This document shows positions 33,801 to 47,300 of a stretch of DNA of 64,000 nt, piece by piece. Numbering within the stretch: the stretch's first letter is position 1; each line of letters begins with the position of its first letter. The translations under genes and the position numbers were made by a program. Source of the DNA: Stichopus chloronotus (taxonomy: Eukaryota > Echinodermata > Holothuroidea > Aspidochirotida > Stichopodidae). The notes beneath the pieces were generated by a model. The model had not been told where the DNA came from, searched no databases, and was given only the letters and a program-made list of their open reading frames with translations. The stretch is taken from positions 35,899,200-35,963,199 of the forward strand of contig CM037843.1 in assembly GCA_021234535.1 (NCBI GenBank), given 5' to 3'.

Positions 33801-36800
33801 CCACGATTAAATTATATCGTATAAGTCAACTACATACATATGCGTATATCATCATATGTGAATCGGAATGGGTTAGAATTGCTTTGTTGCTATCACTTTT
33901 TTCACTTTATTCACTTTTTTTGCTACATGCATTGCAGGTGAATACAATTTTATGATAAAGTTGGTTCAGGAGGAGTTAACAGATGTTTTGCCTTACGTAA
34001 CGTGTCGTCAGACATTTCTCTGTTTTAGAGATTTGGCTCAATCGATGAGAACAAGGATTAAGTTTTTGTGCAACATTCATGAAAAATTCAATTTAATCAA
34101 ATCAAAGGACTCACTTGATATGCTCGAGTCAGATCCCATACTTGTTTGTACTTGTCCCCTTCCAAGAACATTGCACAATTACATGCACCACTGTAAAAAT
34201 GATAAGTGTGAGAAAACTGAAAAGAAGTACACTTACTAGTAGTAGCCAATCGTTATCCATTTAAAGAATGTTACTCTTAAAAGTATACGGTATGAATGTA
34301 CCAGAAACTATTTTAATAAAAAAATACCCGCTATATTACATGAAATCACCTTCCCAGGCTCTCCAGGAGCTCGTTCTTTCTTGCCCCCCCCCCCCCAACA
34401 AGAAAAGCCTCTACTAGAGGCGCGGCGTCCTACCAACCACTCTACCACTGCAGGGACGGTGCAGAAATGAAATACCGTACCCTGGGAATTCCATGAAATT
34501 TCGCTGAACTGTGGTATTTTCACAATTATTCGACAATGATCGACGTGCGCATGGATGGAGTCCATCAAAATCAAAACTGTGTGTAAAATATGGATATACA
34601 TCTCCGTATCCCCTTGTCGGGTCCCCTTACTTAAAGGCTTGTTAGTTTACTGCTTAATTCATCCCTGGCTCTGATGAAGGAAAGGTTTTCTGGCCAGGTA
34701 GCAAACCCCGATTAATTGTCGACCTACAGATCGATTTGAAAGATAATTTGTATTTGACCATGGCAGATTTATGGGCAACGAGTGTAAACAGCCATCTTTG
34801 CAAAAAAGGCATCGCACAGAAAAGTTAGGTAGTATTTGCCCAATGGTCTTTACAAACTATCATGCATGTCTTAGTTTAATGGTAAATGGGTGTGGTAAGC
34901 CTATAGCTGGGATCCTCTCTGTAACAAATTTAAAAGAAAGATCGATTCAAATATAGAATTGAGAGATAGAAAAACACGCAAATATTTTGTAAAGAATCTG
35001 TTGTCCAACAACGACGAAAATGTTTTGTATTTGGTCAAAGAAACTTCACTTATCCGCAATTCTTCGGAGTCAGTCACTGAATACAACTCCGGTTATTATA
35101 AATAAAGATAACATACTTACATGTGAATGAGGTCACATTTTGGCGTACTGTAGTAACCGAGTTCTGGAATAAGCAGAATTCCAATAACATTTACAAATGT
35201 TCTGGGAAGGTTCTCGTGCATAATGTCGAGGGCCTGACGTATGTAATCGACATACTGCTCTGCTGAGTATTTGTTTTCATTGAAACAATACTGACACAGG
35301 TCATTGCCTCCTATAAACAGGGTCACGACCTTCCAGTCGTTTTCGTCATCTACTTCCGGGTCACCCACGATGCGTTTTACCAGCTCTCGGGCTTGCCCTG
35401 GCATATGCCTGCCATAGTGGTAATGAAGAATTGTGTATGTAAAGAACAAAAAGCGAAAAAGACAGAAACACAAGTGAAAGGAATTAGCGTCATATGACGA
35501 AAAGCACATATGTCGTAGCTTTCAGAAAACAGCTGAATAAGTCTCTTCACAAGGAGAATGAATGTATGTCAGTTTGCTTCACTAATCAATTGAAATGTTT
35601 GATTGGTGTTCCACGAAGCAACTTGACTGAATAAAAGATTGATGTGCAAGAGTATCAAAGCATCGTTATGATTGTTAACAAATGAATGTTAACCACAAAT
35701 TCCATACGTCATTTGAACCACAACTGAAGGCACATTTGATGACACTCCTAAAGGCCTAACATAAAACTTAAATCGTAGAAAAATTTACTCTGCTCTGGCA
35801 CCACCGACTGCGACATTGAATCTTGCTGCAGGTGAATTTGGGCCTCCATTCCCAACGGAATAACCTTTCAGGTTCGGATTGTAAAATTTGAGTAAATCTA
35901 AGGAAAAAGCAAGATAAGTTTAGTTGTTTTCTCGTCTCATGATACGTCAAAGTACGCCTCCGAAGTTACCCAAATTTCTGAGACGCTCCCTTAGATGGTT
36001 TAGCATGCATCGAACTCTCCTGCGTGATTGCCTGCAATCTTAATGCCACATACGGTGTAGTATGACAGTGTTCAATATTTTCGTGTCCCACAGCAACTTT
36101 TAGCTTTTATTTATTGTTTTTTACAGTCATTCACATGGTGTCACTAGAAACCGTTGGACTTCTTGTTGATTCAGTCACCAGTGGGCCCTGGACCGGGGAA
36201 TGGGTACGTCCCTCAGTCATATTTTGAACAAAAAAAAAATCAATTTACCTGCAGAGAGCACATTTAAGCTACATTTATTTGTAGGGGTGGGTGACGAATA
36301 CAAAAAAACAGAAAAATAAGCTCAGAAATGCCATTTCTAGTGATTAGGGAGATGTTTCCAGACAAATATTCTCTTGTACGCTTAACGCCAAATGATGGTG
36401 GTGAGGCTTTGTTTAAATAATGTATGTAGGCGACCGTACGACCCTAGGTTAACGCGCGGTCGTCGAACGAACGAACGCAATTCAATAGGTCGAAATATTC
36501 CAGTTAAAAACAATCCTATTTTCCAGAAAGTGACGCTTTTTTCATTAATTGAGATTCCTATGTTAAGGCTAGGTACATGCAACTTATGGACACCCGGGAA
36601 GTGCCGTTTTCGGCCATCGGGGAGATTTGTAAAGTCAAACGTTTAGGGTATGATCAGCGCCAAAGATGGTTGGTCCAATGAGGTGCCGACAAAAGGACTC
36701 CATCCTCAGGTCAAACCATTAGCCCCTACTGAAAATCCCAGACACGCGCCTGATATGTCTTGTCATAGACGTATGGCAATATTTGCCTCCAAATCGTTAA

Positions 36801-39800
36801 GCCACCGTCAGTTGCCCGATGCTTAGTATTAAAAAAAAAGAGAAAAATAATAGTAACCTATCGTTCGATGACCTTTTCACCTGTTGGGTCACTCATTGGG
36901 TTCAATCGTCATGCATATGCCATAACCTAAAATTCGTGTCGTAGAAGATAACCTTGATTGGATCAGTTTTTGACCATTACAGAAATGGACGGTATTGCCA
37001 TATATCGGAGGATTCCTGGAACAAAATCCCTTCTCGACGAATCAATCATGGCAGGTAGAAAGTGATAAATGATCCCTATCAAGTTTGTCACGTTATGATT
37101 AAAATGAAAATAGCATCTCCGTTTTCTGCTACAGGAATGTCAAACTATACATGTTTATTCGTCAAAGAGAGGGTACCCATCTGCAATCCCTTTGCATGAG
37201 TTCACCAGAAGTCAAGGTGAAGGGATATCGCGATGGATAATATCTATAAGTATACGCTCTTGAAGTGTGGCAAAACGTAAACGTTAAATAAAAAGACATG
37301 AAAGATCTGCAATACTGTTAACCATGAAACACGTAGAAGCTATACCCTCTTCGATCCAGTCTGCTATTGGTAACAATTACAGGTGGTGGGGCAAACAAAT
37401 CCGTTCTTTAGGATACACATTAACATAAACTATATTAAATCTGTCAAAGTGTCAGTACTATCATGTGTTTCATGAGAAGAACTATTTTAAAATTTGCTTT
37501 TGACGTTGATTACGACAATGTACTGATGCAAGGGAGGTATAGACGTGGGGACGAGGTTGTGGTTGGCAAATTGCGACCATTTTGCAGTAAACCCCTCACC
37601 CTCTGAACATTTCCCCCTTACGTCTGCAAACCTAAAGGGCCACAAACATGTATTTATCTCAGGGTTATGGCGCGTGGCGACTCAAGTGACTAAAACTGTA
37701 TAGTATGTGGAAGGAAATCAGTCCTAGGGAATCACCTATCCTCCCTCCCCCACCCCCCCCCCCACCTTCCTTTAATAACATTTATGGCTTGGATTACAAG
37801 TCACATACTTACTTGCCACCGTCAAGATTGAATTGACGTCCTCGTCCCCTCCGATACTGCAATAGATACAACAGAACACATGCACACTTGTAGTATGACG
37901 TATATAAAGGTCGTATACACAGTATGGTAGAAATAAACAGGATCTTATACTGTACTTAGGGCGACATCCGAGGGAATTTTAATGATAGGAAGAGGAAAAT
38001 ATTCACTGAGTTGATCGTGACTTTTATCACGAGCGAATAAGTTACTGTTTGTCTTATTTAAAGTATCATTAATTATTTGCAGATCATTACCATCGTAGAA
38101 AAGAAAGTATTAATTAATTTATCATCGTTGACTACTCATACTGCAGTCGTGTTATTTTCTATTGCCCATACATCCATGCCATATTCCTAGTTGACAAACT
38201 TTCTAAATAGAGGGCATCAGATCGAAATTTGTTCAAAGATACATACATCACATTTATACAGAGCTCTCTATTAACGACCACTTGTTATGCTTTAATTGAT
38301 GTCTCCAAGCTATTTACCTCCATGATCGACCCCTGAACTCTGTCCCTATATTTGCTAAGGTACAAGCCTCCATACCAAATGCTGCCTGCAAAAAATATGC
38401 AAGACAAACACAAAACTGGGCATGAGAAAAGCTGAAAGAAAATTAATCTTTTTGGCTCAATTTCGACGGAAAAGGTGAAATTTATCACTATAGGAGACTA
38501 GTGTTTCTCTGCGTTAACTCAATAGACTTAATCTTAGGATGAAATAGGTGTATTAATCAATTTCAGAACGTTACAATTTCGAACACATTGGAATGAAAAG
38601 GTAAACAAACTAAACTCGTAGTCTGTAGCCTGGAAAAACTCTTTACGTGTTTTGCTGTTCTGGAACCTGTCCTTTGGAACTAAAATGTATGTTTATTATC
38701 TTTCTCTGCTCTTACCGTAATGGAATCTCCCAAAGCTCCAACAACCGAAATGTCTGCCGGGGTCAGTTCATGAACTGAAAGTCAATAATAAGTTCTGTTT
38801 AATGAACCGAGATCAACTAATGAGTATTTAATTGTAAGCTGATCTACTGTGAAACAAAAGTTATGTCAATGTTTTTTATATAGGGTGAAGGTACGTTTCT
38901 GTATCTGTCGATTGCTTGAAGATATATATATGCTCTGCCGCTCATTGTCTTCCCCGCTTCTTCAGTGGTCTGTACTTTAGGACGATTATTCATATTGGCA
39001 TTTGAATAGTGTCTGTAGAATACATTGCATCCCTCTATTCTCTTTAACTTAATTTTTGGCTTATACAAAGCCATATACACAGCTCTGAGCTTGGAGGATA
39101 AACAACAACCTGTTTATTTTATATCCATCTCTTTTTCTTTTGCTCAATGTACTTTCTTGTGTTGATAATTCCTTCCACGAAGATTGATACAAAATACTTA
39201 AGTAACTTCGATTTACTTTCCTTACTTTACTTTAGCTAATGCATCATTAGTTGTTGGTAACGATGACATTAATCTACCTAAACAAACAAGTACTAGAAGA
39301 GTTTCACTTTTTGGCGCTTTTCGACCGTCTTGTGATTCGTGAGGTAAAGGCAAATCTTAGTACAATTCATCTCACAGATCTGGCATAGCATGACACATAT
39401 AGCTAGGCCAAACTGGGAAAATGCGTTGACTTCCATACGGATGTAAGAGTGTAGTAAAATCACTGTTACATACAAAAGTCCTTAATACGAAGGCAGTCAG
39501 TGGCGTGACTCCCACAAATTCAACACGGAGGGGGGGGGGGGGGTCGTATAGGTTATTCACCACCTCTCTTTCGAGTAAGAAAAAAATTAAATTTGGTAAA
39601 TTTAAATGGCCTGAATGTGCCCATTTTAGCGAGTCTTAGATAATTGATCACTTCACAGAATTCGTGCCTCCATACTGAATAATTAAGAAAATGATAAAGA
39701 CACTATCAATCAATTCATTAATCGCCAAGAAATCATCGTATGTTTTTCGGGCCAAATTCTTTATATTCCCCGCCCAAAAGCTAGCAGCTTGCAGTAGCTT

Positions 39801-41431
39801 CACTCCTAGGACACCTGACTGGACTTTTCCTCTGTACTCCACAGGGGCACTTAAAGCAGGATGTGCTGTTTGAAGGAGCGAAAATAGTCTATTCTCCATC
39901 ATTCTCTTCCATTCGATGCCAATCTGGAAAATACTATCTATAATATGTTTCTTTCAGAAGAAATTTCATTCATTAGATTGTTAATTACGGCAGAAAAAAG
40001 GGTGATTCATTTTTTTTTTTCGAGTAAAAAATTAGCAGAACCAGGCCCTGTAGTAACTGTGCGGCTTTTCCGTGTGAAGGCCCCACAACAAAAACGCATT
40101 GCTTCATGAAATTAAGCTTCTTTTGGACAAAGAGGCCATGCTACGGTAGTTTGTACAGCTTTTTACAACTATACAAAATATAGCCAGTGTTTTGGCGTAC
40201 CTTTGACATTGCAGGAAAAACAGCACATCCTGCTTTAAGCGGGCTCTTGCACTCCACTCCTCAGTGTTTTCTCGCGCTGCTTCCTACACCAAGAAGTACA
40301 GTCACCCGCCCCCCCCCCCCAAAAAAAAAAAAAAAACCCCACACTTCTTTCTCCTACGTCACTGTTGTTATTTTATAGGTAGATATGTATATTATAGAGT
40401 CTGAGAGTTACTCCTACCTGATGTTGGTGCTTTAGTGGATTCCAAAGGAGGGCAGTTGAATGGAAACTCACTGACCTGAACAGGGTTAAAATACGAACAA
40501 ACAATATCGTAAACTCTTTGTGAAAATGCACTGACTCCTCAAAAAAAAAACAAAAAACGTTTCAATTATTTTAGGAAAGAGGACTCTTTGTTAACAGATA
40601 CCCGTTGGCATTACATTTGCATGATGTTTTACACATGTGAGGAGATGTCACAAATTACAATTTCAGGTTATCGATGTCAGAGATCAGAAAAATGTATCGT
40701 TTTTTTGTGTGTGTATTGAAATGATTTCAAGCAACGATGCTTTTATAGAATTCATTAGACTGCAGACGATTATTATTCATGTTTCATGGTGTTATTTCCT
40801 TACATAATTGAGACGGCAAGAACTGGGGTCTTCATCTTCCGCAACTTCGTTTAAAGCGTCTTCACCAAATTTAGGAGATAAACCGTTAACGACATCCAGA
40901 AAATTATTCCATTCGTCTGCGAAGTAGCAAGCAATTAAAATAATATCTAGGCCTATATCTCATCAATCTCATCAGATTCTCAAAATATGTTGATGTGTTG
41001 CTTTACAAGAAATCGGTGTGGTAATGATGAATACGCAAACAGTGTTTGACCCATCTATCCTGTTACGGTCTCAATAATTTTCGTCTTAAATTCCACTATG
41101 CGACTCCTGTCGGGAGACACCTATACGCTGCAAAAAGTAAATAAACACACGAACGCCACTTTGAACATGTGTTAGTGATCATGCGATTCTTTGCGAAAAT
41201 TGTTTAGGTCTGAACAATACATGTTAAATTTTGAGAGCATGCATGATAACTATTAAACGCTGTAAGTGTTTAAAAATATGAACGTGGGCCTATGCTGCAA
41301 ATAATAGTAATAATCAGTCATAACTTACCTCGGCTTTGGTAATTATCTGGGAAATCAGTGACCCCACAAGAAAGTTCCAAAATTGCCAAAATGAGCAAAA
41401 TCGCTGTCTTGATCTTCATGTTTTCCAGCAT
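27825..41431 (-). CDS. phospholipase-B1-like SGNH lipase, downstream paralogue
   Basis: Exons: 41431-41329, 40916-40804, 40475-40418, 38774-38716, 38385-38318, 37856-37813, 35897-35789, 35408-35121, (tentative 33585-33552), 33527-33423, 32134-32039, 31549-31484, 27950-27825. About 422 aa with the tentative exon. Signal peptide from the second Met: [23 protein letters not shown] blocks: [10 protein letters not shown] (catalytic Ser), VGGARAE (Gly), [10 protein letters not shown] (Asn), [10 protein letters not shown] (Asp and His). PADIS before [23 protein letters not shown] and LQPVGKK are PLB1 hallmarks. The last exon encodes [11 protein letters not shown] then a hydrophobic tail [12 protein letters not shown], suggesting a GPI or membrane anchor. 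Family role: hydrolyses phospholipids or lysophospholipids outside the cell. Vertebrate PLB1 has four such domains; this has one. The phase between exons 8 and 10 requires an intervening exon of 3n+1 bases. Confidence 0.88.
33552..33585 (-). other. tentative exon 9 of the downstream lipase
   Basis: A 34-base segment preceded by a good acceptor (GGGCTTTTCATCAG) and followed by GTATAC. It has the required length class (3n+1) and encodes [11 protein letters not shown]. With the next exon this gives FYKLWERQTEDLI, aligned without gaps to the F-x-K-x-F/W-x-x-x-T-x-x-L-I pattern of PLB1 proteins. The paralogue's exon 9 is 70 bases and has a CPC motif that this one lacks. A longer version (to 33630, 79 bases) also keeps phase but has a purine-rich acceptor context. 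Confidence 0.45.
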
Positions 41432-41519
41432 TGTGCTCTGATTGAATGTATTATTACTAAAATGCATGCATATAACGAGGTCTTATCACTACATATGACG
41501 AGTTACAACGTTTTCTATC

Positions 41520-41527
41520 TTTTTATA
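41520..41527 (-). promoter_or_regulatory. possible TATA box of the downstream lipase
   Basis: TATAAAAA on the minus strand, about 90 bases upstream of the first ATG at 41431. The equivalent motif lies about 75 bases upstream of the paralogue's ATG, which supports it, but AT-rich DNA makes chance matches common. Confidence 0.35.
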
Positions 41528-41849
41528 TTACAAAAAAATATCCCGTAAAGGCCCTTCGATTTGTCTTGTAGACTTTGTATCACCGATATCATTAACCGAA
41601 CTGTCCTAATTGGGTCTTAGCTAATTAACACTGTTAGCTTTATCTTTTTAATTACCCATGATGAAAATGATCAAAGCTTAACATGTCAATAATATAGCTC
41701 AAAGTTACCTGACCAAAATTTAGTGTCGATACATCCAATCAGATCAGTATATTCCATCGAATATAGCACTAAACTAACCTACTTGCTTTTTTTACATATT
41801 TATATGTAAAAAGCCTTGCACGTCCATTCGAAAATCTGTGTAAGACGAA

Positions 41850-42320
41850 AAATGAAATTCATTCCCATAATACTCGTCAATCAAATCACATTCATTACCC
41901 ACCCCCTTCCGTACAACCTCTATTCGATTTGGTACTATCGAACCATTGACTCTTGGAATTCGCTACCTGCTAACAAAAAAAAAAAAACTAACTGGCATTC
42001 ATTTATTAATATTTTTATAACCATGAAGTACAATTGCATTCATAACTACTGATCATGACTTCTTTTTTCTTTCATCTATCTTTGATTTTTAACTTTGTGA
42101 GAAAGGTGGGTATATTTTCATTTCTTTTTCATTTTTTTCCCCAAGACTGTGGGTAGTGCTTTACCCAGTTAAGCTCATAAGAGATTATTTACAACACTTT
42201 CACAAGGTGTACATTACTTTATAAAATTATATATGAATTTCTTTCCTTAATGAAATCCTGTAAATTATGAATTGTTACTTGTATGTACTTCGTGGAAAAC
42301 CAAATAAAATAAATGAAATA
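41850..42320 (+). mobile_element. 5'-truncated LINE 3' end
   Basis: The frame reads YYRTIDSWNSLPAN, the typical end of non-LTR retrotransposon ORF2 (R-x-x-x-WNSLP), and then breaks at an A12 run near 41975. About 350 bp of AT-rich 3' UTR follow, ending in AAATAAAATAAATGAAATAA near 42302-42320. It is too short for clade assignment (CR1/L2/Jockey-like is likely). Confidence 0.5.
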
Positions 42321-44356
42321 AGTCTAAGTGCTTCATTAATAAAAAAAAATTAACAATATATTCTGCATGTGACATAATTTGTCAGTTACTGAATTCGTTC
42401 GATAACAGTTTATCTTGTTACTTTATTTCGTCTTTTTTTTTTGGCATTTTTGTTCGTGTTGAATTATTGTGTTTTACCAGGAAACCTTTTGATTGTTCTT
42501 GGTCGTTTTTCATTTATTATCGTGTATACATTTTAGCGGTTAACGTCTTTCTTTCTGGCTACTTACTGCCTTATACACTATATAAAATCATCAAAGGTGC
42601 ACTTCATATTAATATCCCACGGAGAATTCCTGATAGGCCTACATGTAACATAGAACAGTTTAACCGTAAAACATATACCCAGGCACAATGGGAAGGCTGC
42701 AAACAAAATTCTGAAATTACTTCCAACAGGAAACGTTTGATTCATGTACACCTAGTTAAAAATTCAAAATTCAAAATAGACGGATATTACTAAATCTGTT
42801 TAAGCCAACTTTCAATGCTTTAAATGGGATGTAACCAGTGGTTACTACTGGCAAGTTGTGGGGGGTGGGTTGACCCCTGAAGCGGACTGATCTTGCAGAA
42901 TCCTTATAAGTTGTGCAAATATTTTCATTAATATCGGGTGATGCAACACAAAACTTGAGTAAGTGCCGATTTTTTGTTTCTCATAAGGCCATGGGACTAT
43001 TAAACAGTGGTGACATTTGGAGCAGTGAAGCTTAATATCTGTTTTTTCCTCATTTAAATCGACCTTGAGCAAAAAGAAAATTACCAAATTGACCTAAAAT
43101 TGTTACCGGCTGGTATAGCCACCCGACCTGAAGTTGTAATATAGGAGCCACTGTGGATTCGTCCACACTTGTGTTGTTGCTTGGCTTCGTAAAACACTTT
43201 TCATTAAACTTGAATTACTTTTTCTCATTATTTTCGATACAAGAAATGCACACTGCGTGAGAAAGTAATTGGCAGCTGTATAAACCCGGCAAGGATCATG
43301 TGAGAGGGGGGATGTAGATTTCGTAGAATGATGATTAACAAAATATTATGTTATATCGATAAAAAAATAAAATAAAAAGTATTATGAAAAAATATTTTTA
43401 AAAATATATTTATATTGATAGCCTACATTGGTTATCCCCTCTATGAATGAATGACGAATGAAACAATCGTACCCATAGTTTCATATGTCATAATATACAA
43501 TTATTAATATTCATAATGAAATATTGTAAGTTACCCCGTTTAGAATAATCGTAACACATTTTTTCTTCATGGATATATATAGCAATATGGCATCCGAAAA
43601 AATCCTGAAGTTGCTCACATGCATGACTGGGCATGCTGTCTCATGAAGATTGTTTTTAACTGATTTTTCTCATTCTCGACAAATATCCACAGCTTCCATA
43701 CGGAAGAAATATTCATTCTTTCTGACCACAATTACTTAGCAATATTTCTCTTTCCCTCCCTACCTCATTTTTAACTTTCCATTATATATTTACTATGCTG
43801 TCAATCTCTGATCAAAATTTATTTGCCAGCTGCCCAAGGGCTGAAAAGAAAAACGTGAAGATATATCTTTTAGTCTTCTCAATGTGCAATTAAACAGCGA
43901 ACAATTAATCGTGTGTTACGTTACAATCACCAAGAAGAAAAAGCTGTCAATCTTTTTTGAGTTTCCCACAGGCAAAGATAATCCAGTTTGATATATGTAC
44001 AGGAGAAACAAATAGTTCCGATTCTAGTTTGAACTTTACCGATCTTAACTTTAGTAACTCATAGTCCTCATCCACGTGTAACAAAGTATTAGCAACAAGT
44101 TTTAGAGAAGATATTTCCCTCTCTGTGTAGTGATGAAGAGGGATTTCTAATCGTTGAGCCCCTGTACGATAATGGCAGTATTGTTACTTTACTGATACTA
44201 GTGTCAACCAGAGGCCTTTTAGAAAGGGTGCATATAGTTCCTTTCACGTCCATTGCGTCAATAAAGCTACAGAATTTTCTGATAAACAGCGCGAATTTTG
44301 AAGTATATCTTATACGGTCGCTGATATCAATCGAAACAAACTCAAGTTTTCTCGTC

Positions 44357-47300
44357 CTATCGAAGCACTGTAGACCAAACTAACAACAGACATGACGTAA
44401 CAATCCTGAATCCCACTATTCGTTTTCTGGCGCTGTTTGGGTTCTCTGGTATGCTGTTCAAGTTCGTTGCAATGAATGGGTGTTCCTTTTGGTAGGAGAA
44501 AGAAACTAATTGTTAAGACAATGATGATCTGCTGGGTCTTACGAAATCCTTCAACAGACACACGTTGTTAATTCGACATTTCTGACATTCGAGGCTTCTT
44601 TCTCTTGTCTTTATTCTTTTTATATTCCAAAACGAGAATCTTTTTAAGATATGATCAAAGATTTGTTAGATAAGTGAAAATAAAATTGATAGTTCTGTGA
44701 GGGTAATATAATTTTACGCATTCCATCGATAGAAGTTACGTTACAGGACTTAAAAACTAATATTACTTGATACCGGAACATAAAAATCTTTTTTTATGGA
44801 ACTCCTGTATTAACGGAATAAAAGGACCGATCGACCTAAACATATGGTCAAAGCAATATAAATAGAGGTTAAGTTAAAAATTATTGAATGTGATGTTGTT
44901 TTAGGGAAGTTCCATTGTTTGTTTAATGGTGAACTCTGTAATCAATGTCATGTAGTACGTATAATCACTTTGTATAGGCCTATCAATATGCACGTACCTC
45001 AGAGGGGCAAGCAATGTACGCTGATGAGTCCCACGAGCGATTCTTTTGTCCCACTGGTGTCATCTGTTATAAAAATAAACCAACAAGCAGCGAATGCAGG
45101 TGACTATTTAAAATAAATTATTGTTTGTAACGAAATCTATCCTCGTCGGAGAGAGATAGAATGACTTTACTTCAAGACAATGCAGTAATGGTAAGGTGAC
45201 GTCATTATTACCTCATTGAGAATTTAACATTTCCAATGAGGAAATATAATCAAGAGGGTATCAAAGGCGAACAAGGGAATACGATTACCACGACTATTTT
45301 TTGTAGAACTTATTGTCCCACGCTAGAGAAGTGTCATTGGAAGTCACACGCCCTCGATTGTAGAAGGACGGTTTGCTATCTGGTAAAATTCTATGGGTAA
45401 CCGTCCCATCGCTTTAAAGAGATTCAGAGGGTGAGAAAGATTCAAATGTCATAAAACAAAGTTAGTTTTTCTCTCTTTATTGGTGAATATCATTCTCGAT
45501 AGTATGTTTTGTTGGAAGTTACTTCTCTTTCACGATGGTGCATTGCATTGTGGGAAATCTATGGCGACATACAGACTATTCCAATTGGACATCATTTGTG
45601 TTTTTCTTCACTATGAACTGCATTGAAAGAAAAATTGCCAACTTCATCCTCACTTAAGTCTAAGCTCTACCTTGTTACAAAACCAATTTCAAACACACTG
45701 AAATTTTAAAAAGAGCGATGACACTTATGCAGTAATTTGTCAGAGTTCAACAAGATTGAACCTTGGAGCAACTAAAGGTCTCTCTTGACCTCAGCAATCT
45801 TTCTTCACACAGCCGTATCTCGAGTTATGCTACAGTATTGGAGTGAGGTCTGAAGTGCCTGAAGAAAGACATTATTCTCTCTCATTTAAGAATCCATCAG
45901 ATTGTCGCTGAAGAAAATTCCTTTCATGATACAGTCAAAAAATCACTTTTGCTTATGGTGCAGACAATCTGCCAGTGTGCAACGTGAATTTGTGATTACC
46001 AAACTCAGCTTTAGTATACAACTGATTTTCTGCAATCTGCAATCAAACAAGGGCATATGTTGTACCCTTTCACTGTCAGAGCAGCTTTTCGATACCCAAA
46101 TACTCACGATATTGTTCCAGAGTTCCTTGGCACCGAGTGTGTGACCCAAGGAACTAAGATGAAAGCAGTCAGGAGCAAAGTACTCCTTGTCCACCTCACC
46201 GTCCTAAATCAAAGTAGATAAAATCAAGGTGAACGGTGTGGCTGTGTGGGTGTGTGACAGGGTGGGTGGTTGGGTATATGGGGAGGGAGGGAAGACTTGG
46301 GGGATGGGTAGACAGTTGACGCAGAATAAAACGAAGCTCTAAGGGAACAGAAGTACAAAAAAAGAGAAAAAAGAACGTAAACAGCATGTTTACATTGAGA
46401 AATGGTTGTATATTAATCCATGATAGTATTCGTGCCATAAAGAAATACTATAATCAAGAAGTAGCATATGTTATTCTACCCTGGCGCTCCAGGCTTTCAT
46501 ACCCTCTAGCTGTTAATGATTTGATGGTGATGTCAATTTCAAATTTGTTATCTCGTTAATGGTCGACTCATATCCCTTGCATCAACTCTGCAGTAACACA
46601 AATGACGAGAATTTCTGCAGTCAGGCGAAGCAAAATGACCGGATTTGGAATTTCATACTTACTTGTCTTCTGGGTATAAGTGAATCAACAAGAAACGGCT
46701 GGTAAACGACTGTAAAATCATCACGTGTATCATATCGACCACTTTTAATTAAAGCTTCGGTGTAATCCTAAAAAGAACGAAACATGATGAACATAAATAT
46801 ACACAAACAGTTGTAATTTAATAAAACAATCGAATATAATATCATTAAAGTATACGAATGACAAAGAAAACAAACATAAAGTATTGAAATAATGGAACAG
46901 GTGTAAAAACAAAGCATATCGAGTACAATCACACTATTACTTTCATTACACATTAAATCTAGTGATGCAGTTTACATTGAAAACATGCAATTTAAAGACC
47001 CAGTGACGTCCATTTAGAATGAAAAGCTAGCTTTATTTAGAATTTGAAGAATAAAATTCTGAATGATAAGCCGTTGGAATTGTTTTGGTATCTTTTATGG
47101 TTTTTGAGACGTTGAGGCTATTCAAAGTTTGATGAAAGTGCCGCAAAACAGACGGATGATGTAGAGCGTTGCACACTTTCTTTTTTAGGCCTTTATAATT
47201 CATGTTTTTATTACTTAATTGGTTGCCAATGCTACCAAAACAAAACCTCCGGGGCATATACAATTTTCAATAATCCTTAAAATGAAAGTTGATAAAAAAG

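Larger units (their letters stand above)
41432..44356. other. intergenic gap between the two lipase genes
   Basis: Holds the promoter of the downstream lipase and a probable LINE 3' end (next entry). The rest is very AT-rich (for example 43360-43520), and I see no exon. Confidence 0.5.

Noticed and set aside
33952..34239. 95-residue plus-strand frame with several cysteines
   Set aside because: Lies in an intron of a minus-strand gene, no recognisable family; could be a retroelement scrap but not supportable.
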